58,500 bases of DNA from Cristatella mucedo. Its lineage: Eukaryota; Bryozoa; Phylactolaemata; Cristatellidae. Positions 33,101 through 41,392 of this stretch are shown here, in pieces. The stretch's first letter is position 1. Every line of letters starts with the position of its first letter. Under the pieces are notes generated by a model, which was not told the DNA's origin, did no database searches, and was given only the letters and a program-made list of their open reading frames with translations. The translations under genes were made by a program, and so were the position numbers. The stretch lies in contig WPIO01000013.1 in assembly GCA_009760855.2 (NCBI GenBank), positions 2,304,001-2,362,500 on the forward strand, read 5' to 3'.

Positions 33101-34329
33101 TCAGCGGTCCTGAGCTGCTACTTCCATGCTACTCACTACCTCAACTGCTCTCCTGACTCTGCTATGCTTCCCACTTTCTCTTTGTTGCGTGAGACGAAGT
33201 CTGTTGGCTACCGAATGCGTACCGAAAGCCGCTTAGGCTGTGAGTGCGCTATACAAAACTCCTGCGTAACACCCACATGGTTTTTATGACTTTGTGGAGT
33301 TACAGATGGAGATACATTACATTACATTACTGTTGCAGTCCTCTTCTGAAGACTTCTGACGACTACTGCCGGTCTCTTTTAGGAGGAGGTGGAGTGGGTA
33401 CAGGGAGCTCAGGGCAGTACGCAGCGCCGGCGGCAACAAATGAAGGAAGGTCTGAATGCAGCCGTACTCTAGTCATGCGATTTTGGGATTGTCCACCGTG
33501 CAGAAGTAGCCGTTGCTTAAATGGTCAGCGGGTACTTAGAGCCGATTCGAATGCCAAAACGAACTTCGTGTCTCTTCTCCCCTCCGTACCATCTGAACAA
33601 AAGAATTAGGTAACCTTATTATAATGAAAAAATATGCCTGTTTCACGCAAGATCAGTCTATTTTCTCCCGACCATTTTATAACATAATTTCGAGCAACAA
33701 TTTTTCATCTTGCCCTCCAGAGCTTGCTGGCAGTTGTCGCAGGTGAAATGAGTGCAAAGCATTTGTCTGATCCTCGCCAGGATGCCTTGTATGCCTCGCA
33801 CATCTTAGCATATGCTTCCACGACGCAATTTTTAGTCCTTGTTTAGATGAATTGGCTGCAAACTAGCAAATCCCCCCCCCCCCCCGTGGCATGTGGCAGC
33901 ACCTCGGTGACCTCTTTGGGCTAAATCAGGCATTTTGTGAATCTGGTTTCATTGGTTTGCTGATTGCTGTCTTTTCTGTACCAGCCTTCCTTTCATGCAG
34001 TCATTGGCTGTGACTTACTTCCTCGGGTTATTTTCCCTCATTAAAGTATGCTACTCGCTACAGCTTTGCTGCCTGGAATGCATTGCTTTCGGCTTTGTTG
34101 CTTACGATTGTGCAGACAACAAAACCTCGCGGGCTTGAGTATGCTATTGAAGCTGAGAGTGACGCCTACATGCCTAACGGGTACCTCGCGCACTTCAAAA
34201 TTCCTTTACTTCTTACTGAGTTCATATTTGATCGATTTAGGTGCAAAGGCGTTTGTTTCTGGAATTGGGCGATCTGGAAGCTTCAATCTTACCTCGCCCA
34301 TTCAAAAAAACCAAGATAGTGGATCTTGA
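20071..34329 (+). CDS. Crotonase-family enoyl-CoA hydratase/isomerase, probably mitochondrial, complete 7-exon gene
   Basis: Exons are 20071-20170, 23918-24082, 28796-28887, 29049-29193, 29814-29963, 30162-30335 and 34241-34329. Phases all agree, giving 304 residues. Residues 1-33 are Arg/Leu/Ala-rich without acidic residues, typical of a mitochondrial presequence. The fold markers follow: [11 protein letters not shown] (about 49-59), the oxyanion-hole [10 protein letters not shown] (about 89-98), [18 protein letters not shown] (136-152), [16 protein letters not shown] (about 169-184), [10 protein letters not shown] and GMGLVNRV, ending in [10 protein letters not shown]. Compared with mitochondrial enoyl-CoA hydratase, the first catalytic Glu is present (residue 144). 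The second position (164) is Cys, in GVFCRRFG. The closest class I know is the broadly distributed crotonase group with [13 protein letters not shown], whose substrate is poorly defined. Hydratase activity is therefore uncertain; an isomerase or other acyl-CoA reaction is possible. No gene symbol is assigned. Confidence 0.93.
20560..21215 (+). mobile_element. Family B LINE 3' end, 5'-truncated
   Basis: Codes a frame-shifted reverse-transcriptase C-terminus ([39 protein letters not shown]). The 3' UTR follows, with the common tail and ATT repeat at 21130-21210. Confidence 0.9.
21445..21582 (+). mobile_element. tRNA-derived SINE with LINE-like tail, type 2
   Basis: The head has box B-like GTGGGTCGAGCCCC. 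The tail has GTGAAGTGCCTGAATAGAGA then a TTCTCTTAGGGTGCTATACA segment. It resembles the copies at 31070, 41262 and 42411. Confidence 0.8.
23640..23745 (-). mobile_element. Family A LINE fragment
   Basis: Plus-strand sequence GAAGCAGTTGAGGTAGTGAG and TAGTTGTCGTTGC match 24580-24680 of the main family A copy in the same orientation. Confidence 0.8.
23918..24082 (+). CDS. Crotonase exon 2
   Basis: Codes residues 34-88: [37 protein letters not shown] and IAVLFGKG. It has a TTTTTCAG acceptor and a GTATGT donor. The N-terminal beta strands and the RNAI motif identify the crotonase fold. Confidence 0.95.
24340..24398 (-). repeat. Older LINE tail, left half (split by insertion)
   Basis: The common tail on the minus strand is interrupted in the middle at about 24398. 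Its missing half reappears at 26953-27000. Confidence 0.75.
24399..26952 (-). mobile_element. Family A L2/CR1-like LINE, best copy
   Basis: Minus-strand non-LTR retrotransposon, 5'-truncated. The C-terminal part of the endonuclease domain is at 26916-26383 ([16 protein letters not shown]). A linker frame is at 26243-25884 ([12 protein letters not shown]). The reverse transcriptase is an uninterrupted 458-codon frame at 25837-24461 with [34 protein letters not shown] and the catalytic FYADDTQLY at about 25430-25450. The 3' UTR ends in ATTAC repeats at 24399-24420. A frame break separates the linker from the RT. The intact RT frame suggests a fairly recent insertion. The clade assignment is inferred from the motifs only. 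Confidence 0.93.
26953..27000 (-). repeat. Older LINE tail, right half
   Basis: TCTAGGCACTTTACATACGC on the plus strand resumes the common tail exactly where the left half stops. Confidence 0.75.
27001..27439. other. No gene seen; weak tRNA-like patch
   Basis: The segment 27190-27330 has a box B-like GGGTTTGAGTCC and might be an old SINE. It lacks a clear partner copy in the window. Confidence 0.4.
27440..27675 (+). mobile_element. Family B LINE 3' end
   Basis: Contains ATGCTGCCACTAACTAGATT and the common tail, ending in an ATT repeat of about ten units. Confidence 0.88.
28796..28887 (+). CDS. Crotonase exon 3
   Basis: Codes residues 89-119: [20 protein letters not shown] then a variable segment ending SPNGPM. 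The TFCSGFDL peptide forms one half of the oxyanion hole in this fold. It is too short to stand out as an open frame. Confidence 0.93.
29049..29193 (+). CDS. Crotonase exon 4 (catalytic core)
   Basis: Codes residues 120-167: [37 protein letters not shown] and MGVFCRRF. Glu144 corresponds to the first catalytic glutamate; Cys164 occupies the second glutamate position. The donor GTGAGA runs into a GA microsatellite. Confidence 0.95.
29194..29813 (+). other. Crotonase intron 4
   Basis: A 620-bp GC-rich intron starting with a GA microsatellite. Open frames are present on both strands at 29379-29750, but none resembles a known protein and they overlap each other. Confidence 0.7.
29199..29216. repeat. 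GA microsatellite at a donor site
   Basis: About nine GA units overlap the exon 4 donor of the crotonase gene. Confidence 0.9.
29814..29963 (+). CDS. Crotonase exon 5
   Basis: Codes residues 168-217: [40 protein letters not shown] and VNRVCETGS. The donor is GTACGT, followed by the CT-repeat intron. Confidence 0.95.
30016..30103. repeat. CT microsatellite in crotonase intron 5
   Basis: About 43 CT units occupy nearly half of the 198-bp intron between crotonase exons 5 and 6. Confidence 0.97.
30162..30335 (+). CDS. Crotonase exon 6
   Basis: Codes residues 218-275: [40 protein letters not shown] and an Ala/Glu-rich helix. The acceptor TTGTAG at 30156-30161 was chosen because it restores the frame and the conserved helix. 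The CT tract upstream is not immediately adjacent to it. Confidence 0.88.
30390..30480 (-). repeat. LINE/SINE tail fragment
   Basis: AAT repeats on the plus strand followed by a diverged minus-strand common tail (GTCTAGGCACTTTATGTGTG). Confidence 0.75.
30540..31030 (-). mobile_element. Family B LINE fragment
   Basis: Minus-strand reverse-transcriptase C-terminal pieces ([38 protein letters not shown]) with frameshifts. Confidence 0.8.
31070..31222 (+). mobile_element. tRNA-derived SINE, type 2
   Basis: Shares GTGGCATATGTGAAGCGCCT and TTCTCTTGGGCTCTATGCAA with the copies at 21445 and 41262. The head is more diverged. Confidence 0.75.
31188..31269. repeat. 27-bp perfect palindrome around an AT tract
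   Basis: The SINE tail 31188-31214 (GTTCTCTTGGGCTCTATGCA...) recurs exactly as its reverse complement at 31243-31269. The two arms are separated by 28 bases of TA repeat. Confidence 0.92.
31820..32005 (+). repeat. LINE/SINE tail, variant family
   Basis: GCTTACACTATGCCTGCTGC, ATCAATCGT and the common tail with an ATT repeat of about nine units. Same variant as at 3060. Confidence 0.8.
32275..32520 (-). mobile_element. Family A LINE 3' end
   Basis: Minus strand translates to [20 protein letters not shown] and ESRLGFE, the family A C-terminus, with its 3' UTR. Confidence 0.88.
33000..33345 (+). mobile_element. Family A LINE 3' end
   Basis: Plus strand carries the family A C-terminal region (ACTCTCCTACTGCCGACTAT; GCCGCTTAGGCTGTGAGTGC), the 3' UTR and ATTAC repeats at about 33318-33340. 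Confidence 0.9.
34241..34329 (+). CDS. Crotonase exon 7 (stop codon)
   Basis: Codes residues 276-304 and [23 protein letters not shown] then a polar tail. This matches the family's Gly-rich C-terminal signature (GxxxFxxGxGRxG). It joins exon 6 in phase across a 3.9-kb intron with a GATTTAG acceptor. Confidence 0.88.
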
Positions 34330-34645
34330 TATTTACTTACCATTATTTGCCGTATGCCATGACAAATCGTGCGATTCGCGTCGACCGTGTGGCTGACTGG
34401 TGAATTGCAAGTGCACCAGCCAGTAGAGAGGCATGATTGCATATTCCGTGCTATTTTGCTCAGCAGTTGCTGAGCCCTGAGGCTGAGGCTCATCCACTGC
34501 ATGGCAAGCTACGCACGAACTCAAGCGGAGCGGGCTCGGGAGGCTCCACGGCCAGTGCCCACGTACTGTCGCAATTGCCGCTCATCTTGGCTCTGACCTT
34601 GTCACTGCAGTTGCAAACCGCATGCTGTTGTATCGAGCATAGATT

Positions 34646-34716
34646 TTTACTGCACTGTCAAGCATTTTTCCGAGTCATTTTTACTGCACTGTCAAGCATT
34701 TTCCCAAGTCATCTGT
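34646..34716 (+). repeat. Tandem duplication of about 38 bp
   Basis: TTTTTACTGCACTGTCAAGC and the following ATTTT(T/C)CC(G/A)AGTCAT occur twice in a row with three differences. Confidence 0.9.
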
Positions 34717-34740
34717 TCACTGCTAGCTGGCGGCAAACTA

Positions 34741-34801
34741 TGCAGACTGGTTCATTGTTGAGGCTGTCTGAAAGACAGCCTCAACATTGAACCAGTCTGC
34801 A
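34741..34801. repeat. 29-bp near-perfect hairpin, 3-base loop
   Basis: The arm starting TGCAGACTGGTTCATTGTTG at 34741-34769 is matched by its reverse complement at 34773-34801 with one mismatch. Confidence 0.93.
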
Positions 34802-35989
34802 AACACAGTCCACATAGATCAGTTCTTAGCTGTTTCGCTTCGATTCATTCATCTGGATGGACGTGGGTGATTTTTTTGTGGATTCGCCTATTATGTGTGA
34901 ATACCTGCCTGATTGGCTCGAAGCTATGTGAACCCCAATGTTGTGGCTGAGAGCAACTGGCTGGGCTGGTAATTGCATTCAGCCTGAGTGAGGTACTCGT
35001 GTATAACACTGGCTGACTCCTGTCATTTCCGTGTCATTCTCCGTCATTCCTGTCATGCCCTTGCAAGTCGTGTGCAACCAAAGCCGGCATGTGCGTCTGA
35101 TATGACTGTGGCAGGTGTGTACTGCTGATTATCAGACTTGTAAACAGTCTATGCACATTTTTTTTCAAGAGTTCACCAATTACGAGTATATGCACCGATG
35201 CACCAGTTCCGAGACTTTTATTTTCCCCGTTTTTAAGGCATTCGTGTCATACGTAGTCGTGTTCTTTCTCTGAGCCCGTGCATAGCAAATGGTTGCAATC
35301 CAACACAACACCACATGTAGGTAGCTGCTGTCCGTGCATTACCTTCATTTGCCAAGGCAGATGTACTCGTGTAGTACCGTCTTGAAAATATGCATATGCT
35401 GTATTACTGGGGAAGTTCTATAGGACAGGTAGTCGACAATTTTAATAAACTGTCGGAAGGCCTGCGTGTGCATGTGTCGTAAAATACCAGTGCCCAAAAT
35501 GTGAAATTGAGTTATTGGACAGTGTTTGAGACCTCAAGTCCTTGCTTTCCTTCTCCAGAGAACATCAGAAGACCTGTCTCGTCAACTACTAAGCATCTAC
35601 TTTCATGCTTACGAGCTTCGTAACGAGTTGCTGCATATGCGCAGAGAAGTTATCGAAACCTTAGAGCTGCCTAAGCAGTAGTGCCCTGAGACAGAATGAC
35701 GACTCAAAAGGCCAATACAAGACGTTGCCATCTTTGCTCGGTCTTACTTCATGCACTCCCGCGGTCGACTAATAGGTTAAGAGGTATAATTAGTAGTAGC
35801 ACTGGTGATTGTTATCTCAGACCAGTGAAAAAACCTGCTAGGCATTCACGAGTTCATGGTGCTACGGCAACCAGCTTTAGAACTAAGAAGAAGTTAACTC
35901 TGGGGGGAGTGCTTGAAGCGTCAAGGTTCATTGAGCTGGAAGCTGAATATCGCAATTGCATGGATCAACTTGGATGTGGTATCATTGTC
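34802..35989. other. No established gene; one short splice-like open frame
   Basis: The only coding-like piece is a 40-codon frame at 35559-35681 preceded by a TTCTCCAG acceptor-like site. A possible poly(A) hexamer lies at 35444. Nothing else is recognisable. Confidence 0.5.
35444..35449 (+). promoter_or_regulatory. Possible polyadenylation signal for the crotonase gene
   Basis: An AATAAA hexamer lies 1.1 kb after the stop, and I saw no nearer one. The link to the gene is only positional. Confidence 0.25.
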
Positions 35990-38190
35990 TAAGCAAGTCT
36001 GAATTTGTGCCACTTTTCATCTGAAGGTTGGCAGATTTGACTGTCAAGCTGACATGGTTGTCTAGTGAAAGGTCATTTCGGAACAAGACTCCTCGATTTC
36101 GTGCAGATGCTGCAAGAGAAATGCTAGCAGAGCCGATTTCTAGCGTTAGTCTTCCCAATTTCTGAGTCATACTTGGTTTGCCCATAGTTAGGAGGTTGGT
36201 TTTTATCGTCATTCAGCTGGAGAAAGTTTGCTGCCATACACGTTCGGATGTCAGCAATATATACAGCAAGGAAGTTGGGAGAGTTTGACATGCTGGAGGA
36301 CTAGGAAAGATCATAGCATAGGTACACATGTGTATCATCTTTATAGAACTGAAAGCCTAGATTGTTCTTGTCGATCGCACTGGCAAGAGAGAGGGTACAA
36401 ACTGTGAAGAGAAGCAGACCGAGATTGGAGCTCTGTGGTACCCCCCTTACTTCAGAGGTTCCTTGGATGATCTTTGACTGTTCACATTAATACTCCACAG
36501 AGTATTTGTGTGAGTCCCCCCCCCCCCCCGCTGAGATATGACCTAATCCATCGCTGCGAAGTGCCAGTGATGCCCAGATGAGAGGGCCTCGAGAAAAACT
36601 TGACGATCAATAGTGTTTAATGCTGTCGCAAGATAAAGTAAAACAAGCCGAGAGACTTTACCTAAGTCTCCATTTTTTATAAGGTTGCTGAACAACCGTA
36701 GCAATTCTGACTCTGTATGTAAAGTGATTTGCTCTACAAACGGACTGGAGCCTACTAGGATTGATGTTTCAATATTAGAGTTCAGCTGGTCTGTCACAAC
36801 CAGTTCTAGTGTCTGATAGGAATGGTATAAGTGAGACTGTGTGAACGTTGCAAAGTTCTTTGATCTAGTGTTGCTTTCATACGAATAGCCTAATTACAGC
36901 CTTTTTGGAAGATGTAGGGACAGAATGCTGATAGGTAGAGAGTACCTGAGGTATAAACAAACTGATCAAGTCATCATGCTGACAAAGAAGCAATTTGCCA
37001 CACGTGTGACTAGGGAAGGTGATTCGATATTTTTTTAAAGCTCGAGTTGGCCTTTGAGTGGATTGTTATGATCTCTTGTAGTCCTCGCATGCCTTTCGAT
37101 GGCCAGTTGGGCATGACCTGTTTATGATATTTCAAACTTTTGCACAGGTAGGCCCAGCTAGTTTAATGTCTGAGGTAAACCATTGGCTATTTGGGCAAGG
37201 TGCTTCGTCAGAGTTGCAGATTCGTCAAATGTCGGCTAGTGTCGCGTTGTACCAATACAGCATTCTACCAATGATGACAGGTCACAACGAAGCTTCAGCA
37301 GCAGGGACAATTACGTTATTTTCCTGCGACTATTTATGTCAAGGGCCTCAAGGTTTCTAGATTCACAGACGGCCCCACATGTGGTCAAATGTGCATAACT
37401 GGTATTAATAAGAAACGATAGCATACAATTGTGAAGATCGAGTGCTACCTTCGTTGTGAGTGAGCTGTTATGCACATGAGCCTCGAGAGAAAATGTGGTT
37501 TCGTTTAATTGTTGGCACTGCCCCTGATATCCCAGCTTGTGACAGTGCCGCCCCTAAATGTCTGCCGGTACTAGGCTGGAGGGACCTCCCAACCACCGAC
37601 TAGCCAATCGGAGTGCAGCGTTCCCACTGCTAGTCGTTAGCAACAACGCTAACGAATCAGAGCTCAGCGTTGACGACAGAAGCAGGTTAGAGTGAACGTC
37701 CGCTAACCGGCAGTGGTGCTTCCCCCGGCTCCCTGCACAGTCGAATAAACTGGCGGTGTTGCTCGTCGGCTGGCGTTCTGTGCAGTGCACGACGGCAATC
37801 AAACAACAGAAATCAGTCAGTGCACGAAATTCGGTACCAAAGGTCAGTTATGAGTAATCAAAATAAATGTTAAAATTGCCGAGAACGAGGAAAGGGCGAT
37901 TTCTTGCAAACATAATCGAAATGCGATCAAAAATCTGTAATAAAAGAGGACCTCGTACTTGGGAAGACAGGTAACTGCCACCATGGGCAACTTGCTGTTG
38001 GTGGTCTCAAAACAAAAAGATTCGTAAGAGCCGGAGCATGTAGCGATGGCAACTCCCGCTACTTTTGATTGGTCTAGGGGTAAGATAGGGAAGGGTGTCC
38101 AGCTGACATCGGTTATGGTCGGGCGGTTAGTCGGTTTCAATCAGGTCTTGATCAAAGCAAAGAGGTCAAGGGTATTGTCAAGAATCGTAT
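35990..38190 (-). mobile_element. Family B LINE copy 1, decayed, lacking its 3' end
   Basis: Minus-strand order: endonuclease remnant near 38140-37844 (TITDVSWTPFPILPL), linker 37800-36830, and RT N-terminal half at 36797-36543 (LATALNTIDRQVFLEAL), with further RT remnant down to 36000. Multiple frameshifts. It stops abruptly before the C-terminal RT and tail. Confidence 0.78.
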
Positions 38191-40512
38191 TATTAGTGAA
38201 GCGATTTCAAAGCGTTATAATAATAATAATACACTTGATGAAGCGCCTTCAGAGAATTAAATCTCTTTCTAGGCGCTTCACACTTGCTGCAAAGGAAACA
38301 CGTTCGAATGGTAAGTGGCATCATGCTTGATACACAACATGAATAACTTGGTTAAGGGTGACATGCACAAGGTCAGCATGCAAGTGTGGTTAGTGGCAGC
38401 ATGCACAGTGTCAGCACGCATAAGCACATAAAGCACGAATCACGGGGACCTACTAAATGCTGTTAAAAATAGGTTCGTTTTATTTTAAGTTCTTTTTAAA
38501 CGTGGTCAAATCAAGGGATGCCGTGACGCAAGTCGGGAATGAGTTCCAGGCTTTGGGAGCATACGAGCTAAAGGCAGGGTCTCTAAAAGATTTGAGGCTT
38601 GTGCGAGGTATTGATAAACAGTTAGCTTCCGAAAAGAGGTGGTCCGATGCTCGGCCTGTTGGGGAAGTAGATCTGATAGGTCGACTGGAGCCAAAGAATG
38701 AAGGAACCTAAAAGTGAGCGTCAAAACCTTGAGGTCGATGCGTTGCTTCACTGGTAGCCAGTGCAGGTCGGCGTGAAGTGGTGTGTGTGGCAACTGTGAT
38801 GCTTACGACAGAAGCCTAGCTGCAGAGTTTTGCACCAGATGTAAGCGCCTTATTACATATGCCGGTAGGCCTTCAAGCGTGAGTTACAGAAATCAAGACG
38901 GTATGTCACAAATGCCCGGACAAACTTAGACGTAGTATCCCTATCTAAAAAAAAGAATTTTATCAATAATATGTAGCTGAAAGTAGGCAGACTTGATTGT
39001 GGCGCCGGTGTGGTCGTCTAACAAAAGGTCACTTGGGAACATGACACCTAGATTTCGTGCAGATTCAACAGGAGATATGCTGGCAGAGCCGATTTTGAGC
39101 GTCAGCTTTTTCAATTTCTGAATCACTTGGTTTGCCCATAACTAGTAAGTATACAGTAAGTTTATTTATCATTTAATTTAAGAAAATTTGCTGCCATCCA
39201 TGTGCGGATGTCATCAATGCATGCAGCAAGTGAGTTGAGAGAATTTGAGGTGCTCGAAGGCTGGGAGGGATCAAAGCAAAGGTACAACTGAGTGCAAAGC
39301 AAAGGTACAACTGAGTGTCATCCGCATAGAAGTGAAAGACTAGATTGTGCTTGGCAATCACATCGACCAGAGGGAGAGTATAAACCGTGAAAAGAACCGG
39401 ACCTAGCACTGAGCCCTGAGGTACCCCATATTTCAGAGGTACCTCAGATGATCTTTCTCCATTCATATCAATGCTCTAATGTCTCCCACTGAGATAGGAC
39501 CTGAACCATTGCAGAGCAGTGCCAGTGATGCACAGGCGAGATGAGAGGCGCTCAAGAAGAACTTTGTGATCGACAGTATCAAAAGCTGTCGAAAAATCGA
39601 GCAAGACAAGCAGAGATACTCTACCCATGTCTGTATTCGGAATTAGATCGCTGTACACCCGAAACAATGCTGACTCTGTGGGGCGATTAGCTCTTAAGTC
39701 AAGACTGGAACTTACGAGCATGGTTTGAAGTTGGTCTACCACGACTCGTTCCAGTGTCTTTGATAATAATGGTAGAAGGGATACTTGGCGGTAGTTGCTC
39801 AACTAGTCTTGGTCTAGTGTCGCTTTCTTGAGAAGTGGCCTGACTACAGCTTTTTTGAAAGGTTCTGTATGTGACCTGAGGCTAATGATATATTATGGAT
39901 GTTATTTATGCATGGCAGCAGCAGATCAATGCAACGTAGGAGCAGAACAGTGGGAATATGGTCAACAGGACATGTTGTCTTCTTTGATTGGAATATTAAC
40001 GTCAGGACAAGATCACTAGTGAGCTGCTTGAATGTAGACATTGAGGCGCAGCCAGGAATCGAGGGACAGCATTCTACAGGGAATGCTGCCATCGCAGGGA
40101 TGGACTACCTAATCTTGTCTATCTTCTGGACAAAGAATCGAGAGAAGCGATCAGCTAGATCATCACATGGATTATCAGGTAAGGAGCTAATCTGGAAGCG
40201 GTTGAGGAGATGGTTGATCGTCGACATCAGCATTTTTGGATTGTGCATCTGCGATTCAACAATGTTTTTATAGAAGCTAGACTTGGCCTTTGGGAGGATC
40301 GATTGGTACGACCTACCGTAGTCCTCGTATGCTTGTCGATGGACAGTCAATCCTGATCTTTTGCACGCTTTTTCAAGCTTGAGCTTAATAGACCTAGCTA
40401 GTTTAATGTATGTGGTAAACCATAGGCCTTCTGGGCGAGGACGCATAGTGCTCGTAGTCAGAAGTGCAAGCAAACTCGTTGATAATGTCAGCTAGTTTCT
40501 CGTTGTAGCTAT

Positions 40513-41092
40513 GGCTGTAGGACATTTCCCCTGGACGTTTCACTTCGGACATTCCCCCCCCCTGGTGGACCCTAGGATATTTCCTCATATGTTGATGAAT
40601 TTAGAACTAAGAGTACATATAAATAAATAAATATATACATATATATATATAAATTATCAAAGGAAGTTTGCGCTTTATTAAAATAAAATCTACTCAGTAT
40701 AATTTGAAGGATGGATTGATAGGAAGGATTGTTTCTAATGGAGCGAGCGGCGGCGTCGGCGAGCTATACAGTTCGGCCCCGCAGGAGTTCGGCTCCGCTC
40801 GATGCCGCCAGGCACATGCTTGTACCCGTCAAAGCGGGGGGGGGGCGCACTACGGTAAGGTCTGCTGAGTATAACTAGATCTCGAGAGATCTCGTTACGC
40901 CCTAATACGCATTAGTTAAAGCGAGGAATACGAGCAAGGGTGGATTTAGACGGCGGAGGCACAGCCCACCCTAAATCATAAAACCCTAAGCACTAAACCC
41001 TAGAAACCCTAAACCATATACCCGGGGGAAATGTCCTACCCTAGGGGGATGTCCGGGGGTAACGTCCAAGGGGGAATGTCCGTACCCCACCC
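40513..41092. mobile_element. Non-autonomous DNA transposon, terminal inverted repeats, 9-bp target duplication (MULE-like)
   Basis: The 580-bp insert interrupts LINE copy 2. It is flanked by TGTAGCTAT at 40504-40512 and 41093-41101. The uninterrupted LINE sequence is recovered when the insert and one duplicate are removed, as comparison with 37240-37275 supports. The ends are imperfect inverted repeats of about 70 bases built from short modules such as GGACATTTCCCC, TGGACGTT and GGACATTCCCCC. No coding capacity is seen. A 9-bp duplication suits Mutator-like elements; that class is inference. Confidence 0.8.
40955..41017. repeat. AAACCCTAA-rich patch
   Basis: Five diverged occurrences of AAACCCTA/CCCTAAA in 60 bases inside the inverted-repeat element. 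It resembles a plant-type telomere motif but is degenerate. Confidence 0.7.
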
Positions 41093-41261
41093 TGTAGCTA
41101 TCTACCAATGATGACAGATCGGAGAAGAGACTGGACGGCAGAGAGTATTCTCGCACGGACAGCATCGATGTTAAGGGTCTTGAGGTTTCGCTAATTACAG
41201 GTAATTTTTAGAGGAGGAGGCGGGCACTCACTACAGACTGAATGGGAGCTGCATGTGGTCA

Positions 41262-41392
41262 GGTTTGGTCTAGCGGTTAAGGTGCTCGCCCCGACCAAGG
41301 TCTGACTGAGGTCGTGGGCTCGAGCCCCGAGGCATATGTGAAGCGCCTGAATAGAGATTAAGTTCTCTTGGGCGCTATATAAATGAATTATA
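41262..41392 (+). mobile_element. tRNA-derived SINE with LINE-like tail, type 2 (cleanest copy)
   Basis: Box A region TGGTCTAGCGGTTAAGGTGC and box B GTGGGCTCGAGCCCC. The tail is GTGAAGCGCCTGAATAGAGA and TTCTCTTGGGCGCTATATAA, ending in AT repeats. It is inserted in LINE copy 2. Confidence 0.9.

Larger units (their letters stand above)
30336..34240 (+). other. Crotonase intron 6
   Basis: A 3.9-kb intron packed with repeats: a LINE tail at 30390, a family B LINE fragment at 30540-31030, a SINE and 27-bp palindrome at 31070-31270, and family A fragments in both orientations at 32275-32520 and 33000-33345. Confidence 0.8.

Noticed and set aside
32664-33113. 150-codon open frame on the plus strand
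   Set aside because: Its second half runs into the family A LINE 3' end in a different frame. The first half has no recognisable domain and lies in a crotonase intron.
33382-33609. Gly-rich open frame after a TTTTAG acceptor, in phase with crotonase exon 6
   Set aside because: It fits the phase, but its sequence ([12 protein letters not shown] and a Cys-rich tail) does not match the family end. The exon at 34241 carries the expected [15 protein letters not shown] signature and was chosen instead.
34116-34180. Possible 65-base exon ([21 protein letters not shown])
   Set aside because: Acceptor and donor exist, but the phase fits neither the crotonase gene nor the frame at 35559, and I recognise no homology.
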